The notes beneath the pieces were generated by a model. It had not been told where the DNA came from and did no database searches. It saw only the letters and a list, made by a program, of their open reading frames with translations. The translations under genes and the position numbers were made by a program. DNA of 32,831 bases from a virus: the IMG/VR virus record IMGVR_UViG_3300045431_000463, positions 1 through 32,831 of that record, one strand, 5' to 3'. Of the stretch, positions 24,101 to 32,831 are shown one piece after another. How positions within the stretch are numbered: the first letter of the stretch is position 1; every line of letters begins with the position of its first letter.

Positions 24101-25531
24101 GATGGATTCATTGATAACAAAAGTATATATGTGACGTTTGCTGATACCAACGATGACAGTGTTCCTGATAGTCCTTATTTGTTTGAACACATTGTAGAAC
24201 CTTTTATAAATCCTGAAAGCAAATTAATATTTTTTGAACTAATTGAAAGTAGACATGACCAGTTTAAAACATGGAGATTGATTAAAAAAGAAAATATCAT
24301 AACTTCATTTAGAAATATTAGAGATTTACGGCCGGTAATTAACAACTATGATGTTGGCCAACTGTTTTTTACTATGAATACCAAACAGTTTTTTAAAATT
24401 ATTCTCAACACTAGTAGACAAAAAATAATAAGTCCAGCATTGAATACCGATCAACTTGGCAAACGTAGTCAATATAAATTTGAAACTGGTTTACAAAATC
24501 TTTATTTCCAATATAGACACAACAGTCCTAACACTAATCGAGTGGATCCTAATATTAGTAACATTGTAGACATTTATGTATTAACTGCGGCTTATAACAG
24601 TGATTATAGAAGATATATTCAAGATATAACGGGGCGTTTATTTGAACCAACGGCTCCTACCAGCACTGAACTACAGGTTGATTATGTAGGATTAGAAAAA
24701 TTTAAAACTATTAGCGATACCATGATATTCCATAGTGCCACCTTTAAACCATTATTTGGGTCAAAAGCGGAATCTGCAATGCAGGCTGTGTTTAAGGTAG
24801 TAAAAAACCCTAACTTAAATATAAGTGATACTGAGGTAAAAACCAGTGTGGTAAATGCAATAAATGAGTATTTTGCGGCAGAAAATTGGGATTTTGGTGA
24901 AACATTTTATTTTAGCGAACTAGCAGCTTATTTACACAAAGAACTTACTCCTAAAGTGGCCAGTATAATAATTGTTCCGCGCGACCCCGATGTTGATTTT
25001 GGTGCTTTATATCAAATAAATTGTGAACCAAATGAAATTATTATAAGTTCGGCTACAGCCAATGATATAGAAATCATCAGTAGTATTAATATTAATCAAC
25101 TCGGGCAACCCTCGATGAGAAGACAATCACGTCGAGCCGATCCGGGAATGGGTTCGGACAGTGACTTGGAAATGGATTCGAATAGCGACTTGGAAATGAG
25201 TTCGGAGTCGGGTTCGGGTACGGGTTCGGGTATGGGTTCGGGCTCTGGCTCGGGCACGGGTTCGGGTATGGGTAGTGGCTATAGTCCTAGCGGAAATACT
25301 GGTTATTCTAACAATCCAAGCAGTCAATCCGGAGGTTATGGCAGCGGTTCGACTCCGAGCCCGTCGAGCTCAAGCTACCCGAGTTCGAGCAGTAATCCTG
25401 GTTCTGGCGGAGGTTATGGCAGCGGTTCGACCCCGAGCCCGTCGAGCTCAAGCTACCCGAGTTCGGGCAGTAATCCTGGTTCTGGTGGAGGTTATGGCGG
25501 TGGTTCACCTATGAATCCATCTGGCTATTGA
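21149..25531 (+). CDS. 6: Baseplate wedge protein, T4 gp6-like, with inserted domain and Gly/Ser tail
   Basis: gp6 builds the inner iris of the baseplate. It has 1460 residues against 660 in T4. The N-terminal part is typical (NYPEDFNDFTESSEFIALID, about 50-70; RADLNARENFIDTAERRDSI). The conserved C-terminal part includes KPLFGSKAESAMQAVFKVVK and FGALYQINCEPNEI (about 1288-1301). At about 545-703 there is an inserted module: ENYEIQTIGNTNFTNFGASS, then a cupredoxin-like stretch ending FYYISQYNPSMTGIINI. After about residue 1328 a low-complexity tail begins: Asp/Met-rich, then GSGTGSGMGSG units, then two 26-residue repeats. The conserved core ends before the tail, so the tail is an add-on. Confidence 0.92.
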   Translation: MGIISRQTGLLSAENWKKVYQTFREADFTAYDFETLRKTMIDYVKRNYPEDFNDFTESSEFIALIDLIAFFGQSLAFRADLNARENFIDTAERRDSILKLARLVSYNPKRNQPATGYIKIDSVSTTELLYDSDGNNLSTLIINWNDAGNENWLEQFTAVLNAAIVSSQSVGKPGNRNIVNGIRTDEYGINITRNVLPIYRFSTSIDNQDMTFEIVSPTSTGQNYVYEEAPSLGKMFNFLHMNDGLGNSSKNTGYFLYFKQGELKTIDFSIDEVVENKVINIDTNNINNNDIWLYSLDSANRLDQLWTSVPSINGVNVIYNKSNSARNLYQINSRVNDQISLVFGDGIFTNLPSGPFRLYYRTSNGLTYKITPDEMQGVEVSLDYISRFGRVETITMRASLRYTVANASARESSDSIKQRAPQQYYTQNRMVTGEDYNILPYTNYNSILKVQAVNRTSSGLSRYLDILDTTGKYSSTNIFGADGVLYREYVKDNVAFTFNNQYDIQAVIANIVETQILRSKEMLHQYYDMVKAKKLSGISLPASAMLEGENYEIQTIGNTNFTNFGASSNVVGLKFVAVDVGFKTFTHNVTSLIVENRLIYVFSDVLNPYNTTFNLKVGDTLILDVATPGNPLWIKTAPTTGTDSAVGNSGLSHGIINNNGTDNGRIFWNTSNIQIGIGGIATFYYISQYNPSMTGIINITSYGNGEILKNITWTASTLGDSASTGYFDVNRKPVSPKLGAEGTSYENFGLCEAGSLIKFVAPPNYYFNSINNLVPGIPGSVDDKLELYAAIMHIKGDGTNNYKGNSNIGIGPVALNLKIPRGAILDSVIPKFKNSLPDYVKKKMLEKITEYSSFGLRYIMDSESPINTNLKYDPTSKDSLSWPGWDVVETNLDYDPSIICQFYYDSKAENYIIETKQLRYVFYSEQETNFFYDPSLQVYDSFNNSVVRDHIKILKNNSKLNAYNDTISIGRDFIWQVYKPVRRSDGFIDNKSIYVTFADTNDDSVPDSPYLFEHIVEPFINPESKLIFFELIESRHDQFKTWRLIKKENIITSFRNIRDLRPVINNYDVGQLFFTMNTKQFFKIILNTSRQKIISPALNTDQLGKRSQYKFETGLQNLYFQYRHNSPNTNRVDPNISNIVDIYVLTAAYNSDYRRYIQDITGRLFEPTAPTSTELQVDYVGLEKFKTISDTMIFHSATFKPLFGSKAESAMQAVFKVVKNPNLNISDTEVKTSVVNAINEYFAAENWDFGETFYFSELAAYLHKELTPKVASIIIVPRDPDVDFGALYQINCEPNEIIISSATANDIEIISSININQLGQPSMRRQSRRADPGMGSDSDLEMDSNSDLEMSSESGSGTGSGMGSGSGSGTGSGMGSGYSPSGNTGYSNNPSSQSGGYGSGSTPSPSSSSYPSSSSNPGSGGGYGSGSTPSPSSSSYPSSGSNPGSGGGYGGGSPMNPSGY
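25331..25518 (+). repeat. 78-bp tandem repeats encoding the gp6 Gly/Ser/Pro tail
   Basis: Two nearly identical 78-base units (25331-25408 and 25409-25486) and a partial third (from 25487) encode 26-residue repeats of the form GGYGSGSTPSPSSSSYPSS followed by SNPGSG. Upstream (about 25200-25275) lies a 36-base-type GSGTGSGMGSGS repeat. GC content is far above the rest of the gene. Confidence 0.9.
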
Positions 25532-25558
25532 ATGTATAAAGTATAATCGGAATCAACA

Positions 25559-28500
25559 ATGGCTGTAAATCGAAAAACAATTAATTTTCTTCCCGAAATA
25601 TTTAGAACTGATACCAATAAAAAGTTTTTAGGCAGCACCCTTGATCAATTAATCAGCGAACCCGAATTAAAAAAAATTAATGGTTTTGTTGGACGTAAAT
25701 TTAGTCCTTCTTTAAGGTCGGATGTTGGTTTCATTATAGAAAGCACAAAGCAACGTCAAGATTATCAACTTGAACCCACTGTGATAATCAAAGATAGTCA
25801 AGATAATATCGACACGGTTATTTCGTACGCTGATATTATAAACAAATTAAAATTTTATGGTGCAGTTACCAATGATCACAATAGACTATTTAATTCCGAA
25901 TACTATAATTTTGATCCGCACATAGATCTTGATAAATTTGTAAACTATAGTAATTACCATTGGAACAAGTTGGCATTTTTACCAACTATACAAATTAACT
26001 CGTTTAAACCAATTCAAACATCTAACATTGATTTATCTCGAAATGGTAATGTATATACTAGTAATGTATCTCCAAACAGTAATCCGCCGTTGTATCTCGC
26101 CAGGGGTAAAACATATACATTAAGCATTACTCACGCTGTTGGTCAAGGCAATTTATGGTTACAGACCGAACCATCCCTGACAGGGACAGTAATTTACAAT
26201 ACCAATCTGTCGGTAAGAAATATTTTTGGTGTAGCTAACAATGGAGTGTCCGTTGGCAATATAACTATTACAGTTCCCAATGGTCTAATAGATCAATCAG
26301 ATTATCTATCATATCCATTTACTGCTGTTGATCTAGCAGTTACTCAGACATTTACCATTTCAGATAATGCTGCTTATACCACTGGCTATTATCCTGATAA
26401 TAAACTAGTTATCTTTGTAAATTCTACTACGATATCATCAAATTGGGTAGATAGAACCGGCACAATTTTATCCAATGACCAACGTTACGGTGTGTGGTTG
26501 AGTCGTGTGGTCGATGACGGAACTACCATACCTAAAATACAATATACTTTTGTAAGAAATTTATCCGCCAACACTCGCATTAAAATTGACTCGGGTATTA
26601 ATCAAGGGCAAGAATATTTACGAACCGCCAATGGTTTTGTTACTGGTACCAGTATTACTTCTCCATTGAGAAAAATATACTATCAAAATGATCAAACTGA
26701 CATTAGAGGTGAAATATTTTTTGTACCTGATATTAAAGGTATACATGTAATCAATGATATCATTGGTGAATTATCATATACCAGTCCATCGGGGGTAGAA
26801 TTTCTCAATGGCATGAAAATTACGTTTGATAGTTATGTTGAACCCGAGCAATACAAGAATAAATCTTTTTATATTGAAGGCGTAGGAAAAGGAATACGTT
26901 TAATTCCCGAAAATATTATGGAAATAGAATTCCAGCATCAACCTGTGGATTCTGACAATGTAATTTTTGCACCAGAAGATTACATTACAATTAATCGAGC
27001 CAGTAGAGATTTAAATAAGTGGTCAAGAACTAATCGTTGGATCCATAATAGTGTGGTTGAAAGAATCAAGCGGGAATATCCCAATTTGGTTACCAGTGAC
27101 ACCATTGAAAACCTTTTCTTTCCTAGAGCTCGAAGGCCAATCATTGAGTTTGAACCCGACCTTCAATTATTATATCATGGTCGAGGTTTCTATACCACTG
27201 TGAATCATTTTTTCAGTGAAGATATTTTTTTATTGATTGGCGGAAAATTGATTCCAATGGTACAAGCATTTGTTCAAATACAAGGTCTTTCATATTATGA
27301 ACTAAACACCATGCTGCCTGATTATAATATCAGACCGGGTCACACTGTGATTTTTCAGGCCGACGAAAACAACACTATCAGAAAGAAAATTTATAGGTTT
27401 GATTATCAAAATCAAACAGGTGTTACTACATTCAGGGCTACCGTTGTTGGTACAGTCACTGGATATAAGGATTCGCGGCAATTATTAGGACTTGATAGTT
27501 CAAATAATTTAAATGTGACTACATTTGGTACTGATGTTGTAATTGGTGATAGTATATTTTTAAATGATGGCACACTATTAGGCACTGTCATTGATATATT
27601 AAGTGCAAACGTTCTAACTTTAGATCAACCACTCAAGGCGTCAATCAATGGTTTGAATAATCTTAAAGTAAATAATGGTTTAATAGATTTAGTTCAAATT
27701 GACACAGTTAATGCATATCAAAGTGTATTTGTTACAGGTGGTTCTAATTTCAAAGGTATAAATGCTGGTCAAGATTTTTATCTGGATAGATTTTTTAAAA
27801 TTGATCCAGCTACAAATCAAGTTGAAATTATTTATGATTGGGTAAAGACTCAAAATAAAACTATGCCGAATCAAGAGCCATTGTTTGATATTATTTTAGA
27901 TAATGATGCAACGTTTTTAGGAAGTACATCATTCACTATACAAAATGTTTCATTGAGCACTCGTATATTTGATATCGATGGCGTGATATCAACCAATCAA
28001 AATAAAACTTATTCTGAAAGTACTTTTTCTGGTACTAAGATATTTTCTTATGTACATGGTAGCAATACTTCCGATAAAGTACTAGGATTCCCTTTAAGTT
28101 ATAACATAGCAGCAGATTTTGTGGGCGACATTAATTTTATCAATAATTACGATACAGATACTTTTGTTTACAAAACTTTTATCAATGGTAATCAAACTTT
28201 GATAACTGAAAAAATTAACACAGGATTTTTACGTAAAAATACTGGATTTGGTGACACTGATTGTGTTAAATTAAACGTATGGTCCGCAGTTGGACACAAC
28301 GAATCTAAACCTTTAACGGGCACTCGTGTTTCAAACACAGTGAGCACAACAGCCGTAGCCAAACTTTTAGAAAACGAAATTACTGTTATTTACAATGTTT
28401 ACCTTGGTCGTTATCCAACACAGAACGAACTAGATCAAGCCGTATTGACCAATCTCGTAAGCTACAATAATAGTGGAACTTATGCGCTAGCAGTGCTAGA

Positions 28501-31500
28501 AAGTACAATTAAAAATAGTATTGAAGCTAAATCCTATAATCCTTATGATTACGTTTTAGATTATACTAATCAGCTACAACATCGAAGTTATGTTTATGAT
28601 GGGTATACAAGTTATTTTGAATTAGAAACAAAACCTTTCCAAGAATCTTTATTATCTGACGTAGAACCTAAAATAAAAGTTTTTATTAACAATAAGTATG
28701 TGACAACTAGAAGTCCTGGTGCTGTAATTTGGAGATATCAAAAATTTGGTGAAAGACACACCATTGTTATTGATCCAATATATCTTGAAACAGGCGATAG
28801 AATTGATATACTTTTTTCGGGACCCACAGACAGCGGTGCCTATTACCAAATTCCGCAAAATTTAGAATTTAACTACGACAATCAAGATGTGACATATTTA
28901 ACACATGGTCAGATGCGCGGACACTATGAAAGAGTGGCTCAAAATATAAGAGCGCTGTTGGGAGACCCATTAGGAAAAAATAATCTTCATAAATTTGATA
29001 GTAACAATCGTGGGGGCACTATATTACAACACAGCGCGCCACTGACCTATTGTGCGGCATTTTTGGTTGACGAACAAGCTAATTTAATGAGTAGTATTGA
29101 CTACGCTCGTAAAGAATATACACGATTTAAAAATAAATTATTAGAAATAGTAATCAATGACATTGATGCCAGTGTAGATAATGTTCCGGCAACGCTGGAT
29201 AGGACAATAAAGATTATTAACAAAAATAAAAATCCAAACGATTTTGGATTTTATTATAGCGACATGTTGGCTCATGGCCCCATTGGGGATCAATTGATCC
29301 TCACAGTATTAAATCCAGCTATCACTGATTATGACCTATCGACATTAACCAGTCTGACCAATAATTTATTTCGTACCGGTTTGGTATATCTTAATACCAT
29401 ACTACTGTATAACATTAACGATTATATAATTAATAACAACATGATCTTAGTGTTAAAGCCACATGTTAATTTAGCAGTCAATGATAAAATCATAGTGAGA
29501 CTTTACCAAGACACAATAGGTAGTTATATTCCTGAAACACCTACCAAGTTGGGAATGTATCCAAAATATCAACCAGCTATGATTATCGATGATACTCAGG
29601 GTATTGGTGGAGGTTATGTAATACAAGGACATGATGGTAGTCTGACACCTGCATTCAATGACATTCGTGATCATGTATTATTAGAGTTTGAAAAACGAAT
29701 TTATAATAATATTCAAGTTGAATATGATTCTAAAATTTTTAATATACATAGTATAGTTCCAGGATATTTTAGGAAAACTGAATATACTCTTACGGAATAT
29801 AATCAAGTAGTTAATGCAGAATTTTTAAAGTGGATTGGTGTTAACCATCTTAGTTATACCGTCAATGATGAATATGATAAAGATAATTCTTTAACTTTTA
29901 ATTATAGTCGTTCTCGAAATAGTCAAGGCGATAACCTACCGGGACACTGGCGAGGCATCTTTAAATTCTACTACGACACTGATCGTCCTCATACACATCC
30001 ATGGGAGATGTTAGGACACACCATTAAACCACTGTGGTGGGATTCTAAATACAGTTGGACTGAACTTACTAAACGTGCAAATCTTATAAACAGTATATCC
30101 AAAGGAATAGTTGGAGATCCTTCTGTTGATAGCACATCAATGGCTTGTTTCCAGAGACCGGGGTTCGAAAAATTAGTTCCTGTAGATTTAAGTGGTAATA
30201 TCATAAGTCCCAATGATCTGATGGTTACAGAATTTGATTCCACTTCTTTTAATAGAAATTTTGTAATAGGCGATCATGGTCCTTCTGAAACTGCTTGGCG
30301 TCGTAACAGTGAATTTTGTTATGCTTTGATACGTGCAATGGCATTGCTGAAGCCTGCTAGCTTTTTTGCATATAATATTGATCTCTATCGTTACAGGCGA
30401 ATTATCGTTGGTGATTTTGCTCAATTTTCTTATATTTCCGGGCGTCGCCCGGCCATGCGCGAGTTTCAAATCAATGGTGAAATCGTCAATGGCAAAATTA
30501 CAATTGCAGCAGGATATTTAAATTGGATACATGCTTATCTAGTTAATCTTGGCATAGATCCAATTAAAAAGTTAAGAAATATATTGGATCGTACTCAAGT
30601 TAATTTAGTTCACAAACTGGGCGGATTCAGCGACAAAAAATATCTCAACGTGTTTGCTGAACAGTTTGCTCCAACCAGTGTTGCTGAATCTGTGTTGATT
30701 CCAGATGAAAACTTTAATATACATTTACACAAAAGTGTTCCAGTGGACCGTGCTGTGTACAGTGCAGTGATCATTGAACGTAGTAGCGATGGTTTTACTG
30801 TGACAGGTTATGATCAGCGTTATCCGTATTTTACTATTATTCCTAGCGAAACGACAGGAAAAAATTATACCATAGAAGTATTAGATAAACGTGCCACTGT
30901 ATTTACAGAATTCAGGTCTGAAAAAATCATAATTCCTTATAGCTACGAGTTTAGAGATTATCAGCAAGTGGTTGATTTTCTAGTAGGATATCAACGTTAC
31001 TTGGTTGCACAAGGATTTGTATTTGATATCTATGATAAAATATTAGCAGTTGTACGAGATTGGGTACTAAGTGCCAAAGAATTTTTAACTTGGTGTGCAC
31101 AAGGATGGAAAACTGGAAATATTCTTATACTAAGTCCGGTTATAGATCGTATAAACATTCAAACTCAAAAAAACTATGTAGATGAGATAACCAATCAGCT
31201 TTATCAAAGTAGACTGTTGGGGGCCAATTTTAACAACATTAAATCCAATGACTTTACTGTATTGCGCGATGATCAACGTACTACTATTGCAACTGTAAGC
31301 GGGCAGACTATTGCTTTGATAGATGTTAACTTTGTAGAGTTTGAACATGTATTGATTTTTGATAATAAAACCATATTTGGGGACACCATTTACAATCCTG
31401 TTTTAGGCAATAGACAGTATAAAATGCGTCTAACAGGTAGTAAAACTGACAACTGGGACGGTACATTAACACCACTGGGATTCGTTTACACTTCTTCTGC

Positions 31501-32831
31501 TGCCGATATGTGGGTGGTCAACAAAATTTATAGTAAGGGCGATATCGTAATTTACAAAAATAAACTTTACACTGCAATTCAAAAAATTGATCCAACAGAA
31601 ATTTTTAATTTGAATTACTGGAAAGAATTAGATACCATTGTAGAATCCGGTATCGTTCCCAACTTTGCACAATTGGCATCTAGAGGAAAAGACATCTATG
31701 ACGTTGATGCTTTGCCATTGGATGAAGAATTTATCAAATTCAGCAATAGTTTGATAGGATATCGCAGCAGAAGTAATTTAACTGATCTTGGACTTAACGA
31801 AACCAGTCAAATTAAATTTTATCAAGGATATATTAAAGACAAAGGCACCTATAATGCCATAGATGGACTAGTTAGAGGTAACTTTGACAATATAGACAAT
31901 GACATTGAGATTTACGAGGAATGGGGAGCTAGAATAGGTGTGTTTGGGGGAATTGATGCAAATCCAGAAATAACCTTCCCATTGCCCGAGTCGATTATCA
32001 AACGTAACCCAATAATTATTGAATTTTTAGATTTTGGTAAAAAACCAGATTATCAAGAAATTACTGCAATTTATCCCAATCAATTCTATACTAGACCTTA
32101 CGATTATGATAATAAGATTTTTTTAAATCGAAATGAACAAAATATAAATGCTGCTCAAGATAAAAATCGTCTCGTTAAAATTGAAATTTTTGGCGATGGT
32201 ATCATGTGCGGGCAAAAACCCAGTGCGCTAGTGGCATATACAATCAGTGCAGTAGAAAATTTTAACTACAGTGTAAAAATTGTAGGTGCAAGTTCTTACA
32301 TGACGCGTGCCAAAAACGAAAATAATGCACTGATTTTTGATTCAACCACAATAGGTAATAAGCTGGTTTTTGAAATTGGGTCTTTACTGGATAACGAAGA
32401 AATACAGTATGAAATTGTTTCTGCTGATGGCAGCGAAAGGCAATTAAGCGTAAGTTCATTGGTTGATGAACAACTTGATACATTATTCGCTGGTCAACCT
32501 TTTAAAATTGTGGCCACGTCGGCATTGCCAGTCGAACAATTATCAATGGTAATAGAAGTGCCACAGCCCACAGATGCACTTATGACTGATACAGTTTATT
32601 CAAAATTGGTCACAAAAATTGAGGCAACAATTAACAACACTGAAAAACGTATACTAAAATTTTTGATCACTGGTATAGAAATCACTGAAATATTGTATTA
32701 TACTATCGAAGATGCCGGAGATCCTGATGTTCCATTGAGCTCAACCTATGTTGATCTTGGCACTGCCTGTAGTCCTGCCTCACGGTTATTAGACAATAAT
32801 GACGGGTTACCTGTCAACAGTTTGAGCAAAA
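25559..32831 (+). CDS. Giant baseplate/virion structural protein in the gp7 position, right end cut off
   Basis: The frame is open without a stop from the ATG at 25559 to the window edge, at least 2424 codons. It begins AVNRKTINFLPEIFRTDTNK. Conserved-looking segments include NYSNYHWNKLAFLP, RGKTYTLSI, FGVANNGVSVGNI, GTILQHSAP, TPTKLGMYPKYQPAMIIDDT, GHWRGIFKFYYDTDRPHTHP, GDHGPSETAWRR and IKFYQGYIKDKGTYNAI. These match my memory of the giant structural protein that follows gp6 in T4-like marine phages. T4 gene 7 (wedge initiator, 1032 residues) occupies this position, but I cannot show homology. It starts 27 bases after gp6; TATAAAG at 25536-25542 may be promoter-related. Confidence 0.85.
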   Translation, partial: MAVNRKTINFLPEIFRTDTNKKFLGSTLDQLISEPELKKINGFVGRKFSPSLRSDVGFIIESTKQRQDYQLEPTVIIKDSQDNIDTVISYADIINKLKFYGAVTNDHNRLFNSEYYNFDPHIDLDKFVNYSNYHWNKLAFLPTIQINSFKPIQTSNIDLSRNGNVYTSNVSPNSNPPLYLARGKTYTLSITHAVGQGNLWLQTEPSLTGTVIYNTNLSVRNIFGVANNGVSVGNITITVPNGLIDQSDYLSYPFTAVDLAVTQTFTISDNAAYTTGYYPDNKLVIFVNSTTISSNWVDRTGTILSNDQRYGVWLSRVVDDGTTIPKIQYTFVRNLSANTRIKIDSGINQGQEYLRTANGFVTGTSITSPLRKIYYQNDQTDIRGEIFFVPDIKGIHVINDIIGELSYTSPSGVEFLNGMKITFDSYVEPEQYKNKSFYIEGVGKGIRLIPENIMEIEFQHQPVDSDNVIFAPEDYITINRASRDLNKWSRTNRWIHNSVVERIKREYPNLVTSDTIENLFFPRARRPIIEFEPDLQLLYHGRGFYTTVNHFFSEDIFLLIGGKLIPMVQAFVQIQGLSYYELNTMLPDYNIRPGHTVIFQADENNTIRKKIYRFDYQNQTGVTTFRATVVGTVTGYKDSRQLLGLDSSNNLNVTTFGTDVVIGDSIFLNDGTLLGTVIDILSANVLTLDQPLKASINGLNNLKVNNGLIDLVQIDTVNAYQSVFVTGGSNFKGINAGQDFYLDRFFKIDPATNQVEIIYDWVKTQNKTMPNQEPLFDIILDNDATFLGSTSFTIQNVSLSTRIFDIDGVISTNQNKTYSESTFSGTKIFSYVHGSNTSDKVLGFPLSYNIAADFVGDINFINNYDTDTFVYKTFINGNQTLITEKINTGFLRKNTGFGDTDCVKLNVWSAVGHNESKPLTGTRVSNTVSTTAVAKLLENEITVIYNVYLGRYPTQNELDQAVLTNLVSYNNSGTYALAVLESTIKNSIEAKSYNPYDYVLDYTNQLQHRSYVYDGYTSYFELETKPFQESLLSDVEPKIKVFINNKYVTTRSPGAVIWRYQKFGERHTIVIDPIYLETGDRIDILFSGPTDSGAYYQIPQNLEFNYDNQDVTYLTHGQMRGHYERVAQNIRALLGDPLGKNNLHKFDSNNRGGTILQHSAPLTYCAAFLVDEQANLMSSIDYARKEYTRFKNKLLEIVINDIDASVDNVPATLDRTIKIINKNKNPNDFGFYYSDMLAHGPIGDQLILTVLNPAITDYDLSTLTSLTNNLFRTGLVYLNTILLYNINDYIINNNMILVLKPHVNLAVNDKIIVRLYQDTIGSYIPETPTKLGMYPKYQPAMIIDDTQGIGGGYVIQGHDGSLTPAFNDIRDHVLLEFEKRIYNNIQVEYDSKIFNIHSIVPGYFRKTEYTLTEYNQVVNAEFLKWIGVNHLSYTVNDEYDKDNSLTFNYSRSRNSQGDNLPGHWRGIFKFYYDTDRPHTHPWEMLGHTIKPLWWDSKYSWTELTKRANLINSISKGIVGDPSVDSTSMACFQRPGFEKLVPVDLSGNIISPNDLMVTEFDSTSFNRNFVIGDHGPSETAWRRNSEFCYALIRAMALLKPASFFAYNIDLYRYRRIIVGDFAQFSYISGRRPAMREFQINGEIVNGKITIAAGYLNWIHAYLVNLGIDPIKKLRNILDRTQVNLVHKLGGFSDKKYLNVFAEQFAPTSVAESVLIPDENFNIHLHKSVPVDRAVYSAVIIERSSDGFTVTGYDQRYPYFTIIPSETTGKNYTIEVLDKRATVFTEFRSEKIIIPYSYEFRDYQQVVDFLVGYQRYLVAQGFVFDIYDKILAVVRDWVLSAKEFLTWCAQGWKTGNILILSPVIDRINIQTQKNYVDEITNQLYQSRLLGANFNNIKSNDFTVLRDDQRTTIATVSGQTIALIDVNFVEFEHVLIFDNKTIFGDTIYNPVLGNRQYKMRLTGSKTDNWDGTLTPLGFVYTSSAADMWVVNKIYSKGDIVIYKNKLYTAIQKIDPTEIFNLNYWKELDTIVESGIVPNFAQLASRGKDIYDVDALPLDEEFIKFSNSLIGYRSRSNLTDLGLNETSQIKFYQGYIKDKGTYNAIDGLVRGNFDNIDNDIEIYEEWGARIGVFGGIDANPEITFPLPESIIKRNPIIIEFLDFGKKPDYQEITAIYPNQFYTRPYDYDNKIFLNRNEQNINAAQDKNRLVKIEIFGDGIMCGQKPSALVAYTISAVENFNYSVKIVGASSYMTRAKNENNALIFDSTTIGNKLVFEIGSLLDNEEIQYEIVSADGSERQLSVSSLVDEQLDTLFAGQPFKIVATSALPVEQLSMVIEVPQPTDALMTDTVYSKLVTKIEATINNTEKRILKFLITGIEITEILYYTIEDAGDPDVPLSSTYVDLGTACSPASRLLDNNDGLPVNSLSK

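Noticed and set aside
25331-25500. CRISPR-like regular repeats
   Set aside because: Units are directly tandem with no spacers and stay in frame in gp6.
25127-25531. Open frames on both strands through the gp6 tail, including an Arg/Thr-rich one on -
   Set aside because: They are by-products of the GC-rich tandem repeat and lack ribosome sites; gp6 explains the sequence.

Overview
This window is a stretch of a T4-like contractile-tailed phage (myovirus) genome, AT-rich and tightly packed. The evidence is the family set: major capsid gp23, scaffold gp22, prohead protease gp21, gp67-type core protein, portal gp20, baseplate proteins gp26, gp48 (or gp54), gp53, gp5, gp25 and gp6, recombination nuclease gp46/gp47, and late sigma factor gp55. 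Protein lengths and wording resemble the marine/freshwater relatives of T4 rather than T4 itself. I cannot name the host; no tRNA, host-like metabolic gene or integrase is visible.

Layout. (1) 1-9017, leftward: a head block ending in a strong terminator (6-39). In transcription order it runs tape-measure-like protein, portal gp20, a 75-residue protein, gp67-like core protein, gp21, gp22, gp23. (2) 9073-10136, rightward: gp26-like baseplate hub assembly protein, then a second reading frame without a normal start codon, joined to it by a perfect -1 slippery heptamer. (3) 10137-10536: 400 bases without a convincing protein gene, holding a terminator and then a GC-richer stretch that folds into many hairpins and looks like a structured RNA. 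(4) 10537-14827, leftward: PD-(D/E)XK nuclease, gp46, gp47 and gp55, from a sigma70-type promoter; gp55 appears to start at ATT. (5) 14898-32831, rightward: a perfect T4 late promoter, then gp48/54-like, gp53, a large hub-associated protein, gp5, gp25, gp6 and a giant gp7-position protein that runs off the right edge.

How it fits together. gp55 made from the sigma70-type promoter would direct host polymerase to TATAAATA late promoters. One of these lies 16 bases from the gp55 promoter, pointing the other way, and drives the baseplate operon. gp46/gp47 and the nuclease process DNA ends and recombination intermediates; in T4 this is coupled to replication and late transcription. The head block makes a scaffolded prohead matured by gp21. 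The gp26 unit sits head to head with the tape-measure gene, as expected for a tail assembly chaperone. Most promising for follow-up: the gp26 frameshift fusion, the ATT start of gp55, and the RNA-like region at 10225-10526.
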